Shown here: one piece after another, positions 35,466-43,879 of the stretch
How positions within the stretch are numbered: the stretch's first letter is position 1
Layout of the letters: every line of letters begins with the position of its first letter
DNA from: Bradyrhizobium guangxiense
GTDB lineage: Bacteria; Pseudomonadota; Alphaproteobacteria; Rhizobiales; Xanthobacteraceae
Reading direction: 5' to 3'
Length of the DNA stretch: 64,000 bases
Assembly (NCBI RefSeq): GCF_004114915.1
Contig: NZ_CP022219.1
Span: 2,882,501-2,946,500 of the forward strand
Translations under genes and position numbers: made by a program
The notes under the pieces: model-generated
Database searches by the model: none
Told to the model about the DNA's origin: nothing
What the model saw: the letters and a program-made list of their open reading frames with translations, nothing else

Positions 35466-35644
35466 TCCAATCCCGCAAAGAGGTGCTTCGGCGTGGCGGG
35501 GTTATAGGTAACAAAGCGCGTGAGGGGAAGCCTTGAAGGGCCTCAGGGGCGGGTTCAAGGACCTCATCCAGTGCGCAAAAACCTGTGTGGAAACCACGGA
35601 AATTGCTTGTTAACCAGTCCGAACCATGGCTGCCGGCCAACGGC

Positions 35645-35670
35645 AAAAGGGCGGGCATGGCGGCCCGCCC
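35645..35670 (-). terminator. Intrinsic terminator of the DUF1236 gene
   Basis: GGGCGGGC and GCCCGCCC pair around a six-base loop, followed by four T residues on the minus strand, about 25 bases beyond the DUF1236 stop codon. Confidence 0.75.
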
Positions 35671-35694
35671 CCGGAGGTTGCCGGTATTCCGGGC

Positions 35695-36561
35695 TTAGAC
35701 GTTCAGGACTGCCACGATTTCGTAGGTGTCCGGATTGATAATCACGATCTCGTCCTTGACGAGGACGTACTTGTAGGTTCGCCACTCCGGATAGATCGTC
35801 ACGACCCGCGACGGCAGGGCATGCAGCTCGATGCCCTCACGCGGAATGCGGGTACCGACCGAGATCGAGAAGTTCACGTTGGTCACCGGCCGCACGTGCT
35901 CCTCCCGGATCACCGAAGTGATCTGGGTCCGCTGCTCGGTCGAGAGCTTCGCGGCGGCGCCCGCTTGGCCCACCGTCGTCGAGGACGAGGTGCTGCCCTG
36001 AGCGTTCTGGGTGCTGCTGGTGCCGGTCTGGCCCTGGGCGTTCTGGTTGGTGCTCGTGCCGGTGCCCTTCTGGTTCTCGGCGTTGTTGGTCGAGGTGCCG
36101 CTCTTGCTGCCCTCAGCCTTCATGTCCTTCTGGTCCTTGCTGCCGGACTTGCTGGTGTCCTGGCTCATGCTCTTGGACTTGTCCTGCTGGGACTTGTCCA
36201 TCTGGCCCTGCGCGCGTTCGTCGGTGCGCTGGCCCTTGGTCGCGCCAGACTTGTCCTCGGCCGCGTTCTTGTTCATCGCGCCGCCGGAGTGCTCGTCCTT
36301 CATCGCGCCGGACTTGCCCTCCGAAGACCGATCGGACTTCATTTCGCTGGAGCCGCCGGCCTGGCCAACGGTGCCCTTGTCATGGCTCGTGGAATCCCGG
36401 CCCATCGAGCCGCCGCGCTCGGCGGCGCCGCCGGAGGGCTGCGAATGCTGCATCTGCTGCGAGCCGGCGCCGCTGTCGCGGCCCTTGTCTTGCGCGTTCG
36501 CCACACCGGCGCCCGCGACGAGGGCGATTGCGGCAACTGAAATCATAAAGCGGTTCAACAT
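35695..36561 (-). CDS. DUF1236 domain-containing exported protein
   Basis: A 288-residue protein with a signal peptide (residues 1-23, ending ANAQ), a long hydrophilic low-complexity region rich in Ser, Gly, Lys, Gln, Asn and Asp (about 24-200) and a C-terminal DUF1236 domain (HVRPVTNVNFSISVGTRIPR, LHALPSRVVTIYPEWRTYKY, VLVKDEIVIINPDTYEIVAV). The domain occurs in Rhizobiales and binds no known ligand. The disordered middle may be a periplasmic spacer or have a protective role under drying, but that is speculation. Monocistronic, with its own terminator. Confidence 0.85.
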   Translation of the reverse strand: MLNRFMISVAAIALVAGAGVANAQDKGRDSGAGSQQMQHSQPSGGAAERGGSMGRDSTSHDKGTVGQAGGSSEMKSDRSSEGKSGAMKDEHSGGAMNKNAAEDKSGATKGQRTDERAQGQMDKSQQDKSKSMSQDTSKSGSKDQKDMKAEGSKSGTSTNNAENQKGTGTSTNQNAQGQTGTSSTQNAQGSTSSSTTVGQAGAAAKLSTEQRTQITSVIREEHVRPVTNVNFSISVGTRIPREGIELHALPSRVVTIYPEWRTYKYVLVKDEIVIINPDTYEIVAVLNV

Positions 36562-36714
36562 CGAATTCTCCTCACGTGTTTCTTCGCGTCATTGCCCGCG
36601 CCGACAACGAAAGGAGATTTCAGTTGTTCCGGAACTTCGCCTGTTCCGCGGCATTTGTTTGTTGAATGCCAGATGAATGACCTTGCACGATAATGCCAAG
36701 CTTCGCGCGCAAAG

Positions 36715-36743
36715 AAAAAGGCCGGCTTTCCAGCCGGCCCTTT
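36715..36743 (-). terminator. Intrinsic terminator of the DsbA-like gene
   Basis: GGCCGGCT and AGCCGGCC pair around TTCC. On the minus strand the hairpin is followed by a five-base T-run, about 30 bases after the stop codon of the thiol oxidoreductase gene. Confidence 0.82.
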
Positions 36744-36771
36744 CGTGTTTTCAGTACCGCAAAACGTGTGG

Positions 36772-37539
36772 TCAGCAGGTTGCCTTGCCGCAGCGGGCAA
36801 TGCCGATCTTTTCCCTGAGGCCTTCGACGCCGACGGCGCCGATCACGATCTGCTTGCCGATGACGTAGCTCGGCGTGCCGTTCATGCCCATCGCCTCGGC
36901 GAGCTTGAAGTTCTCCTCGATGGTGGCGCGCACCTCGGGGCTGTTGATGTCCTTCTCGATCCTCGCGGTGTCCAGGCCGGCTTCCTTGGCTGCTTGAAGT
37001 GCGCGCGCCTTGTCGGCAGCGCCGCGACCTCCAAGTAGCTTCTGGTGGAAGTCGAGATATTTCTTGCCGGAGGGATCCTGCATGCGCACGGCGACCGCGA
37101 CCTGCGCCGCTTCCACCGAACCCTGGCTCAGCACCGGAAACTCCTTCAGCACGACCTTCAGCTTCGGGTCGCTCTTCATGAGGGTCAGCATGTCGTCCAT
37201 CGCGCGCTTGCAGTAGCCGCAATTGTAGTCGAAGAACTCGACGAAGGTGACGTCGCCGTCCCTGTTGCCGAGCACGACCTGGCGCGGCGAGTTAAAGATC
37301 GCCTCAGCGTTCTGCGCGACGCTGGCCTCGTGTTTCTGCGCCTCGGCCGCGGCCTGGCGCTTGGTCAGCTCGGCCATGGCTTCCTCGAGCACCTCGGGAT
37401 GGCTGACGAGATAATTCTTGACGATCTTCTCGATGTCGGTGCGCTGGCTGTCGGAGAAACTGTCGGCCGAGGCGGGCACCGCTGCGCCGAACAGGGCGAA
37501 CGCAATCAACGCAGGAGCAAGCAGGCGCAGCGAAGGCAT
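36772..37539 (-). CDS. Periplasmic DsbA-family thiol:disulfide oxidoreductase
   Basis: A 255-residue protein with a signal peptide (ending AASVPASA type, about residue 25), an N-terminal helical extension (SDSQRTDIEKIVKNYLVSHP) like the trimerisation region of ScsC/DsbA_N proteins, and a thioredoxin-fold domain with the active site CGYC (Cys107 and Cys110 counted from MPSLRL) and the cis-Pro loop GTPSYVIG. It probably makes or reshuffles disulfides in the periplasm. It is downstream of a BepA-like protease gene, 110 bases away and on the same strand. Confidence 0.9.
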   Translation of the reverse strand: MPSLRLLAPALIAFALFGAAVPASADSFSDSQRTDIEKIVKNYLVSHPEVLEEAMAELTKRQAAAEAQKHEASVAQNAEAIFNSPRQVVLGNRDGDVTFVEFFDYNCGYCKRAMDDMLTLMKSDPKLKVVLKEFPVLSQGSVEAAQVAVAVRMQDPSGKKYLDFHQKLLGGRGAADKARALQAAKEAGLDTARIEKDINSPEVRATIEENFKLAEAMGMNGTPSYVIGKQIVIGAVGVEGLREKIGIARCGKATC

Positions 37540-37649
37540 AGGCAAATCCTCTTATCCAAAGCAGGTTTCGGGATACGTCCCCGGCGGACTCAAAGCTCGG
37601 TGTCGTGACGTCGTGGTGCAAGGCGTCTTGGTGTCAGGCGTCGTTCTCG

Positions 37650-39053
37650 TCAGTTGCGCGGCGGCTTGGCCGCCACGATGTCGTCAGCCTTGACCCATCC
37701 GGGCGTGCCGACGGCAAAACGGGTTTTCGCGCGCGTGGCGAGCTCGCGGGCGGTCTTGTTGTCGCCGCGCAGATAAGCGGCCTGTGCCGAGGCGAGATCA
37801 GCTTCGGCATAATCTCCCTTCCGGCCATAGGCCATCGCGAGCTGGCTATAACCGAGGATAGCCTCTGGCTCCCGCGCCACCGCGGCGCGGAGAATCCGAA
37901 CGGCCTCGTCGGTGTAGGCCTTATTATCGGATCCGACCAGAGCCTGCCCAAGTAACATCTCGATGAGGGGTGAATTGTTCGAGAGTGCGACAGCCTTACG
38001 CAGGGCCGGGATCGCTTCCGCCGGCTTGCCGCTTTCCAGCAGAGCCTGGCCGCGCACCTCGTAGAAGTACGGGTTGTTCGGCTGAACCTGGATCAGCGCG
38101 TCGATCTGGGCGAGCGCGCTGCGCAAATCTCCGTGCAGATAGGTGCTGATGGCGCGGGCATAGCGCGCCGGCAGGCTGTCATTGGTCTGGGGATAGCGGC
38201 GGTAGACCGTCTCAGGTCGCTCCATGAAGGCCGATATCTTGGCGCGCACCATGTCGTGGCGCAGCTGGAGCGCGGGATCGTCCTTCTTGTTCCAGTAGGG
38301 GCTGGAGCTTGCGAACTCTTGCAATGCGGCGACGCGCTCGGCCGGCATCGGATGCGATTGAAGATAAGGATCGGCACCGCGCGCGGCGAACAGGCTCTCG
38401 CTGGTGAAGCGCTTGAAGGTCTCGTACATGCCCTTCGGCGATTGCTGGGTCGCGGTCAGGAATTTCACGCCGGCGCGGTCGGCGTTCTCCTCCTGCTGGC
38501 GCTGATAGGACAGCAGCGTCCGGCGGATCACCTCCTGCGGCGCGGCGATGGCGGCGGCACCCGCATTGGCGAGCCCGTTGTTGCCCGCGCTGCTGCGCTG
38601 GGTGCTGCCCGCGGCGATCGCGCCGGCGCCGAGCAGCATCGCGATGATCATCTGGGTCTGGGCGTTGGCGAGCTGCTCGCGCAGCTTGGACAGATGGCCG
38701 CCGGCCAGATGCCCGGTCTCGTGCGCGAGCACGCCGATGATCTGGTTCGGCGTCTCCGATTGAAGGATCGCGCCCCAATTGACGAAGATGCGGCGGCCGT
38801 CGGCGACGAACGCATTGAACGTGCTGTCGTTGAGGATCACCATCTGGATGTTCTGCTTCTCCAGACCCGCAACGCGCAGGATCGGGCGCGTATATTCGCG
38901 CAGCAGCTGCTCGGTCTCGGTGTCGCGCAGGACCGGCGGCCCCTTGGCTTGCGCGTGCGCTGCTGAGACCGGCGTCAACGCGATCGCCGCAGCCGTGACG
39001 AGGGCGGTGAGGGCGGAAGCCTTCTTGCGCAATGCGATCTGGAACGACATCAA
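37650..39053 (-). CDS. M48 family metalloprotease with TPR repeats (BepA-like)
   Basis: A 467-residue periplasmic protein: signal peptide (residues 1-35, ending AHAQ), M48 peptidase domain with the zinc motif HETGH at residues 111-115 and the third ligand Glu in QQEENADRAGVKF, then TPR repeats (about 300-440). This is the architecture of E. coli BepA, which degrades or helps mature outer-membrane proteins such as LptD. The downstream DsbA-like gene fits a shared job in outer-membrane protein folding. Confidence 0.93.
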   Translation of the reverse strand: MMSFQIALRKKASALTALVTAAAIALTPVSAAHAQAKGPPVLRDTETEQLLREYTRPILRVAGLEKQNIQMVILNDSTFNAFVADGRRIFVNWGAILQSETPNQIIGVLAHETGHLAGGHLSKLREQLANAQTQMIIAMLLGAGAIAAGSTQRSSAGNNGLANAGAAAIAAPQEVIRRTLLSYQRQQEENADRAGVKFLTATQQSPKGMYETFKRFTSESLFAARGADPYLQSHPMPAERVAALQEFASSSPYWNKKDDPALQLRHDMVRAKISAFMERPETVYRRYPQTNDSLPARYARAISTYLHGDLRSALAQIDALIQVQPNNPYFYEVRGQALLESGKPAEAIPALRKAVALSNNSPLIEMLLGQALVGSDNKAYTDEAVRILRAAVAREPEAILGYSQLAMAYGRKGDYAEADLASAQAAYLRGDNKTARELATRAKTRFAVGTPGWVKADDIVAAKPPRN

Positions 39054-39240
39054 ATGGTCTTGGTCAAACGGTCTGGAAGCAGCTTCGTGATTGGTTTTGG
39101 CGATTGGCGGCGGACCGGATACGCGATATGCCCTTGTGAGCCTTACCCCTTATGAGCCGTACAATGCGGCCAGTCTGGGGCGCAAGCGACCTGTTCTCCG
39201 GGCCGGATGCACCGGCTCGCCAGCGAAATAGCAGAAATCG

Positions 39241-40428
39241 ATGCACGACGCGACATTGAGGAACCGGTTGGGGCAGTGGCTCGCGCCCTCCCGCCGCAGC
39301 GATGTTCCCCCGTTCATGGTGATGGACGTCATGGCCGCGGCGGCCCGAATCGAGGCCGCCGGAGGCCATGTCATCCACATGGAGGTCGGCCAGCCCGCGG
39401 CCGGGGCACCCAGGACGGCGATTGCGGCCGCCCATGCGGCGCTCGAGGTCGGGCGGATCGATTATACCTCCGCACTTGGGATTCCCTCCTTGCGCGAGCG
39501 CATCGCGCGCCATGATCGCGATGCTTATGGCTGCGACGTCAGCCCCGAGCGAATCGTGGTGACGACCGGCTCCTCCGGCGGGGTCATTTTGGCTTTCCTG
39601 TCGATGTTCGAGCCGGGCGACCGTGTTGCCGTGACAGTGCCGGGCTATCCGCCCTATCGTCATATCCTCACCGCGCTCGGCTGCGAGCCGGTGCTGATCG
39701 AGACCACGAACGAGACGCGCCATGCGCTCACCGGCGAGGCGCTGCTCGCGGCCCATCGCAAAGCGCCGCTGAAGGGCGTCTTGGTCGGCAGCCCCGCCAA
39801 TCCGACGGGGACGATGATGTCCCGCGAAGCGCTCGCCGGCCTGATTGCGGCCGCCGAAGAGGCGGGCATCCGCTTCATCTCCGACGAGATCTATCACGGG
39901 CTCGACTATGCGTTTCCGGCCGTCACCGCGGCTGCGTTTTCCGAGCACGCACTCGTGATCAACTCGTTCTCCAAATATTTCTGCATGACCGGCTGGCGCG
40001 TCGGCTGGATGGTCGTGCCCGAAATCCTGGTGCGGCCGATCGAGCGGCTGCAGCAGAACCTCTCGATCTCGGTGCCGGCGCTCTCGCAGATCGCGGCAGA
40101 GGCCGCCTTCGACGGCGCTGCCGAGATGGAGGCGATCAAGCACGGGTATCAGGAAAACCGGCGGATCCTGATCGAGGGATTGCCGAAGGCGGGCCTCAGC
40201 AAGTTCTTGCCGGCCGATGGTGCATTTTATCTCTATGCCGACGTCTCGGACTTCACGTCCGACAGTTTCGAGTTCGCTAAGCAGATGCTGGAGCAGGCGA
40301 GGGTTGCGGCGACGCCCGGCCTCGATTTCGATCCGATCCATGGCCGTTCGTTCATACGATTCTCTTATGCCCGTTCGGCAGAAGAGATGCGCGAGGCAGT
40401 TGACCGGATCGCTCACTGGCTTAAATAG
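39241..40428 (+). CDS. PLP-dependent class I/II aminotransferase
   Basis: A 395-residue fold-type I aminotransferase. Seen are HVIHMEVGQPAAGAPRTAIA, IDYTSALGIPSLRERIARHD, GSPANPTGTMMSREAL with the PLP-ring Asn, ISDEIYHGLDYA with the Asp-Tyr pair, NSFSKYFCMTGWRVGW with the Schiff-base Lys, and FIRFSYARS with the substrate-carboxylate Arg. It resembles aspartate-type aminotransferases but the donor cannot be told. It is 32 bases ahead of bioY on the same strand and probably cotranscribed. Confidence 0.93.
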   Translation: MHDATLRNRLGQWLAPSRRSDVPPFMVMDVMAAAARIEAAGGHVIHMEVGQPAAGAPRTAIAAAHAALEVGRIDYTSALGIPSLRERIARHDRDAYGCDVSPERIVVTTGSSGGVILAFLSMFEPGDRVAVTVPGYPPYRHILTALGCEPVLIETTNETRHALTGEALLAAHRKAPLKGVLVGSPANPTGTMMSREALAGLIAAAEEAGIRFISDEIYHGLDYAFPAVTAAAFSEHALVINSFSKYFCMTGWRVGWMVVPEILVRPIERLQQNLSISVPALSQIAAEAAFDGAAEMEAIKHGYQENRRILIEGLPKAGLSKFLPADGAFYLYADVSDFTSDSFEFAKQMLEQARVAATPGLDFDPIHGRSFIRFSYARSAEEMREAVDRIAHWLK

Positions 40429-40460
40429 CCGCCAGTTTTCGACCATCTCCGGAGTTCATC

Positions 40461-41075
40461 TTGTCTGACCGATCCGTCCCGACCACCGCTGTGCCGCACT
40501 TTTCCCTCGCCACCTTGATGTGGCCGACCCGGCCGGGCGAAAGCGTTGGTGCTATGCGCGCCGTCGTGCTGGTTGCCCTCGGCACCGCGTTGATGGCTCT
40601 GTCCGCCAAGGTCAACCTGCCGCTGCCTTACGTGCCCATGACGTTGCAGACGCTGGTGGTGCTGATGATCGGCGCTGCCTATGGCTGGCGGCTTGGCAGC
40701 GCAACCATGATCGCCTACCTCGCCGAGGGCGCGCTGGGCGCGCCGGTATTTGCCGGACCGGTGGGTGGAATTGCACCTTTGGTTGGCCCGACTGCTGGCT
40801 ATCTGTTTGGTTTTGTTGCAGCCGCTTTCGTAACCGGCTGGCTCGCAGAGCGCGGCTGGGATCGCAGCGTGGCGCTGCTGTTCGTGGCGATGGCCATAGG
40901 CCACATCGTCATTCTGGCCGCCGGGTTCGGCTGGCTGGCGTTCGGCCTTGGCCTCGGTGTTGCGAAGGCCTGGCAGGTCGGTATCGTGCCGTTCATCGCG
41001 GCATCGCTCGTCAAGAATGCGCTCGGCGCAACGTTGATGCCGGCAGCGCGCAAACTGATCGAGCGCCGCCGATAA
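40461..41075 (+). CDS. bioY: Biotin transporter BioY
   Basis: A 204-residue protein with six hydrophobic helices and the BioY signatures [20 protein letters not shown] and [20 protein letters not shown] plus [20 protein letters not shown]. BioY is the substrate-binding S component of biotin ECF transporters and in many proteobacteria works without BioMN. Start is TTG 40461 with GGAG upstream. No palindrome of the BioR type (TTATMKATAA) was seen before it. It links to the biotin-dependent accB/accC genes 5 kb away by function only. Confidence 0.94.
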   Translation: MSDRSVPTTAVPHFSLATLMWPTRPGESVGAMRAVVLVALGTALMALSAKVNLPLPYVPMTLQTLVVLMIGAAYGWRLGSATMIAYLAEGALGAPVFAGPVGGIAPLVGPTAGYLFGFVAAAFVTGWLAERGWDRSVALLFVAMAIGHIVILAAGFGWLAFGLGLGVAKAWQVGIVPFIAASLVKNALGATLMPAARKLIERRR

Positions 41076-41108
41076 AGCGCGCAAAAGAGTTCGCGGTTCC
41101 AATTGACA

Positions 41109-41137
41109 GGGCCGGCCAAGTTGATCTTGGCTGGCCC
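41109..41137 (+). terminator. Hairpin between bioY and dctA
   Basis: GGGCCGGCCAAG pairs with CTTGGCTGGCCC style arms (GGGCC/GGCCC and GCCAAG/TTGGC with one G-T pair) about 35 bases after the bioY stop, followed by GTTTT. It can separate bioY from dctA transcripts but is only a fair terminator. Confidence 0.55.
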
Positions 41138-41161
41138 AGCGTTTTGAGGGGGAGTGAAACG

Positions 41162-42496
41162 ATGACGACGACAACGATGGCGGGGGCGCCGGTTGCGCCG
41201 CCCGCAGCAAAGCCATGGTACAGGGTTCTCTACGTCCAGGTGCTGATCGCCATCGTGCTCGGCGCCATCGTCGGCTGGCTGTGGCCGACGGTTGCCACCA
41301 ATGAATGGATCAAGGCGCTCGGCGACGGCTTCATCAAGCTGATCAAGATGGTGATCGCGCCGATCATCTTCTGCACCGTCGTCTCCGGCATCGCTCACAT
41401 CCAGGATGCGAAGAAGGTCGGCCGCATCGGCGTCAAGGCGCTGGTCTATTTCGAGGTCGTCTCGACTTTCGCGCTGGTGATCGGCCTCATCGTCGGCAAT
41501 CTGGTCAAGCCGGGCGCGGGCTTCGGCAATGCCGCGGCGAGCGAGGCGGCCGTCGCGAACTACGCCAAGCAGGCCGCCGGCCAGAAGTCCGTCGACTTCG
41601 TGCTGCACATCATTCCGGACACCGTGGTCGGCGCTTTCGCGCAAGGCGAGATTCTGCAGGTGTTGCTGTTCTCGGTGCTGTTCGGCTTCGCCATCATGAG
41701 CCTCGGCGAGCGCGGTCACACCATCCGCAGCTTCATCGACGATGCCGCTCATGCCGTGTTCGGCGTCATCTCCATCGTGATGCGCGCGGCGCCGATCGGT
41801 GCGTTCGGCGCGATGGCCTACACCATCGGCAAGTTCGGGACCGGTGCGATCCTCAACCTGATCGGCCTGATCGCGACCTTCTACGCCACCGCGGCGCTGT
41901 TCGTGTTCGTCGTGCTCGGCATCATCGCGCGCCTGGCCGGCTTCTCGATCTTCAAGTTCCTGGCCTACATCAAGGACGAGCTGCTGATCGTGCTCGGCAC
42001 CTCATCCTCGGAGAGCGCGCTGCCGTCCATGATGGAAAAGCTGGAGCGGCTCGGCTGCTCCAAGTCGGTGGTCGGGCTGGTGGTGCCCACGGGTTACTCG
42101 TTCAACCTCGACGGCACCAACATCTACATGACGCTGGCAACGCTGTTCATCGCGCAGGCGCTCGGCGTCGATCTCACCTTCAGCCAGCAATTGACCATCC
42201 TGGTCGTGGCGATGCTGACCTCGAAGGGCGCTTCCGGCATCACCGGCGCGGGCTTCATCACGCTGGCGGCGACGCTCGCCGTGGTCGATCCGCGCCTCGT
42301 GCCGGGCATGGCGATCGTGCTCGGCATCGACAAGTTCATGAGCGAGTGCCGCGCGCTGACCAATCTGTGCGGTAACGGCGTTGCCTGTGTGATCGTCGCC
42401 TGGTGGGAAGGCGAGCTCGATCGCGACAAGCTCAAGGCCAATCTCTCCAAGCAGATCGATCCGACTGACATGGAAACGGCGATCACGACGGACTGA
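41162..42496 (+). CDS. dctA: C4-dicarboxylate transporter DctA
   Basis: A 444-residue sodium- or proton-coupled importer of succinate, malate and fumarate (DAACS family). Signatures: [20 protein letters not shown], the serine-rich re-entrant loop [40 protein letters not shown] and [20 protein letters not shown]. Uptake of dicarboxylates is central for nodule bacteroids, but the gene is also used in free-living cells. No nearby dctBD and no good sigma-54 promoter found. A GGGGAG precedes ATG 41162. Confidence 0.97.
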   Translation: MTTTTMAGAPVAPPAAKPWYRVLYVQVLIAIVLGAIVGWLWPTVATNEWIKALGDGFIKLIKMVIAPIIFCTVVSGIAHIQDAKKVGRIGVKALVYFEVVSTFALVIGLIVGNLVKPGAGFGNAAASEAAVANYAKQAAGQKSVDFVLHIIPDTVVGAFAQGEILQVLLFSVLFGFAIMSLGERGHTIRSFIDDAAHAVFGVISIVMRAAPIGAFGAMAYTIGKFGTGAILNLIGLIATFYATAALFVFVVLGIIARLAGFSIFKFLAYIKDELLIVLGTSSSESALPSMMEKLERLGCSKSVVGLVVPTGYSFNLDGTNIYMTLATLFIAQALGVDLTFSQQLTILVVAMLTSKGASGITGAGFITLAATLAVVDPRLVPGMAIVLGIDKFMSECRALTNLCGNGVACVIVAWWEGELDRDKLKANLSKQIDPTDMETAITTD

Positions 42497-42541
42497 TCCG
42501 GAGCTGCCAGCGCGAGCTGCGCCGTCAGACCTTGAAGTCAT

Positions 42542-42577
42542 AGGGCTGGTCGAGATCCTCGATCAGCCCTTTTGTTT
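42542..42577 (+). terminator. Intrinsic terminator of dctA
   Basis: AGGGCTGGTCGAG pairs with CTCGATCAGCCCT (one G-T pair) around ATC, then TTTTGTTT on the plus strand. It starts 46 bases after the dctA stop. Confidence 0.85.
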
Positions 42578-42581
42578 GGAT

Positions 42582-43814
42582 TCAGAACCGCTCCGGCCGG
42601 TAAGGCGCAGGATCGATCGCGGGCGTCTCGCCGCTCATGATCTCGGCGAGCAGGCGGCCCGTGGCGGGGCCCAGGGTGAAGCCCTGGTGGCCGTGGCCGA
42701 AATTCATCCAGAGGCCCGGATGACGCGGAGCTTGCCCAAGCACCGGCAGCATGTCGGGCGTGCAGGGGCGGGGGCCGAACCACGGATCCGGCTCGACGCG
42801 CTTGCCGAGGTCGATCAGCTCGCGCGCGGAGGCTTCCGCGCTGGCGAGCTGCACGGGCGTGGCGAGCGCATCCATGCCGGTCAATTCCGCGCCGGTGGTG
42901 ATGCGGATTCCCTTCGCCATCGGGCCCATGGCATAGCCGCCGCCCCTATCGACGAGAGGCAGGTCGAGCGATGCGCCGCCGCTATAGTGCATGTGGTAGC
43001 CGCGCTTGCGCACCAGCGGAATGCGGTAGCCGAATTTGCCGAGGAGATCGGGCGACCATGGTCCGAGGGTCACGACGGCGTGGGCGGCGTCGAGGCGCCC
43101 CTGGTCCGTGTCGACCGACCAGCCGGTTGCGGTCTGCCGCAGCGATCGTGCATCGCCGAGCACGATGGTGCCGCCGAGGCGCTCGAACAGCTCGGCATAG
43201 GCTGTCACCAGCGCGCCGGGATCGGACACGGTCCAGGTATCGAGCCAGTGGATGGCGCCGGGAAGATCGTCGCGCAGGATCGGCTCGGCCTTGGCGAGCT
43301 CGCTGCCGGACAGCACGCGGAAATTGATCCCGAATTCGCGTTGGTCTTCCTTCGCGGCCTTGATCGAGAGATCCAGGTCCGCGGCGTTGCGGTACAGCGC
43401 CCGATAGCCGGCGCGGCGGATCAGATTGTCGGCGTGGGCCTCGCGAATGAGGATGTCGTGCTCTGCGGTCGCGTAGCCGATCAGCCGCGCCCAGGCCTCG
43501 ATCGCCTCGCGATGCCGTTTCGGCGCCGAGTGCCACCAGTAGCGGAGCAGCGGCTCGATATGGAGGTGAAGCGACGACAGGCTGTAGCGCACGTCGTTGG
43601 TGCGGCCGGTCGCGATTTTCAGCAGCGAGGCGAGGTCGCGCGGCATCGGATAGGGACGGACCGCTTCGGCCTGGATCATCCCGGCATTGCCGTAGCTGGT
43701 CTCGCGGCCAGGCTCCCTGCGGTCGATGAGCGTGACGGCCCAGCCGCGCTGCCGCAGATGCAGCGCCGCGCTGACACCGATCATGCCGCCGCCGAGAACG
43801 ATTGCACTTTGCAT
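42582..43814 (-). CDS. FAD-dependent oxidoreductase, D-amino acid dehydrogenase (DadA) family
   Basis: A 410-residue flavoprotein of the DAO family with the N-terminal dinucleotide site AIVLGGGMIGVSAALHLRQR and the acidic end of strand 2 (TLIDRREPGRETSYGNAGMI, the SxxNAGxI motif typical of DadA), and the C-terminal NFGHGHQGFTLGPATGRLLA that closes the FAD site. It oxidises D-amino acids (or a related amine) and passes electrons to the quinone pool. No alanine racemase or Lrp gene is adjacent, so the substrate is open. Confidence 0.88.
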   Translation of the reverse strand: MQSAIVLGGGMIGVSAALHLRQRGWAVTLIDRREPGRETSYGNAGMIQAEAVRPYPMPRDLASLLKIATGRTNDVRYSLSSLHLHIEPLLRYWWHSAPKRHREAIEAWARLIGYATAEHDILIREAHADNLIRRAGYRALYRNAADLDLSIKAAKEDQREFGINFRVLSGSELAKAEPILRDDLPGAIHWLDTWTVSDPGALVTAYAELFERLGGTIVLGDARSLRQTATGWSVDTDQGRLDAAHAVVTLGPWSPDLLGKFGYRIPLVRKRGYHMHYSGGASLDLPLVDRGGGYAMGPMAKGIRITTGAELTGMDALATPVQLASAEASARELIDLGKRVEPDPWFGPRPCTPDMLPVLGQAPRHPGLWMNFGHGHQGFTLGPATGRLLAEIMSGETPAIDPAPYRPERF

Positions 43815-43836
43815 TCCAACTCACCTCGCCAAATCA

Positions 43837-43863
43837 AAACCGCCCGGTTTGGCCGGGCGGTTT
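43837..43863 (-). terminator. Intrinsic terminator of rne
   Basis: AAACCGCCCGG pairs perfectly with CCGGGCGGTTT around a five-base loop, 17 bases past the rne stop codon, with TTTTGATTT on the minus strand. Confidence 0.85.
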
Positions 43864-43879
43864 CATCTGGATAATCTCT

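Noticed and set aside
41076..41161. Sigma-54 promoter before dctA
   Set aside because: TTGGCTGGCCCAGCG looks similar, but the GG and GC elements are two bases too close for the -24/-12 rule.
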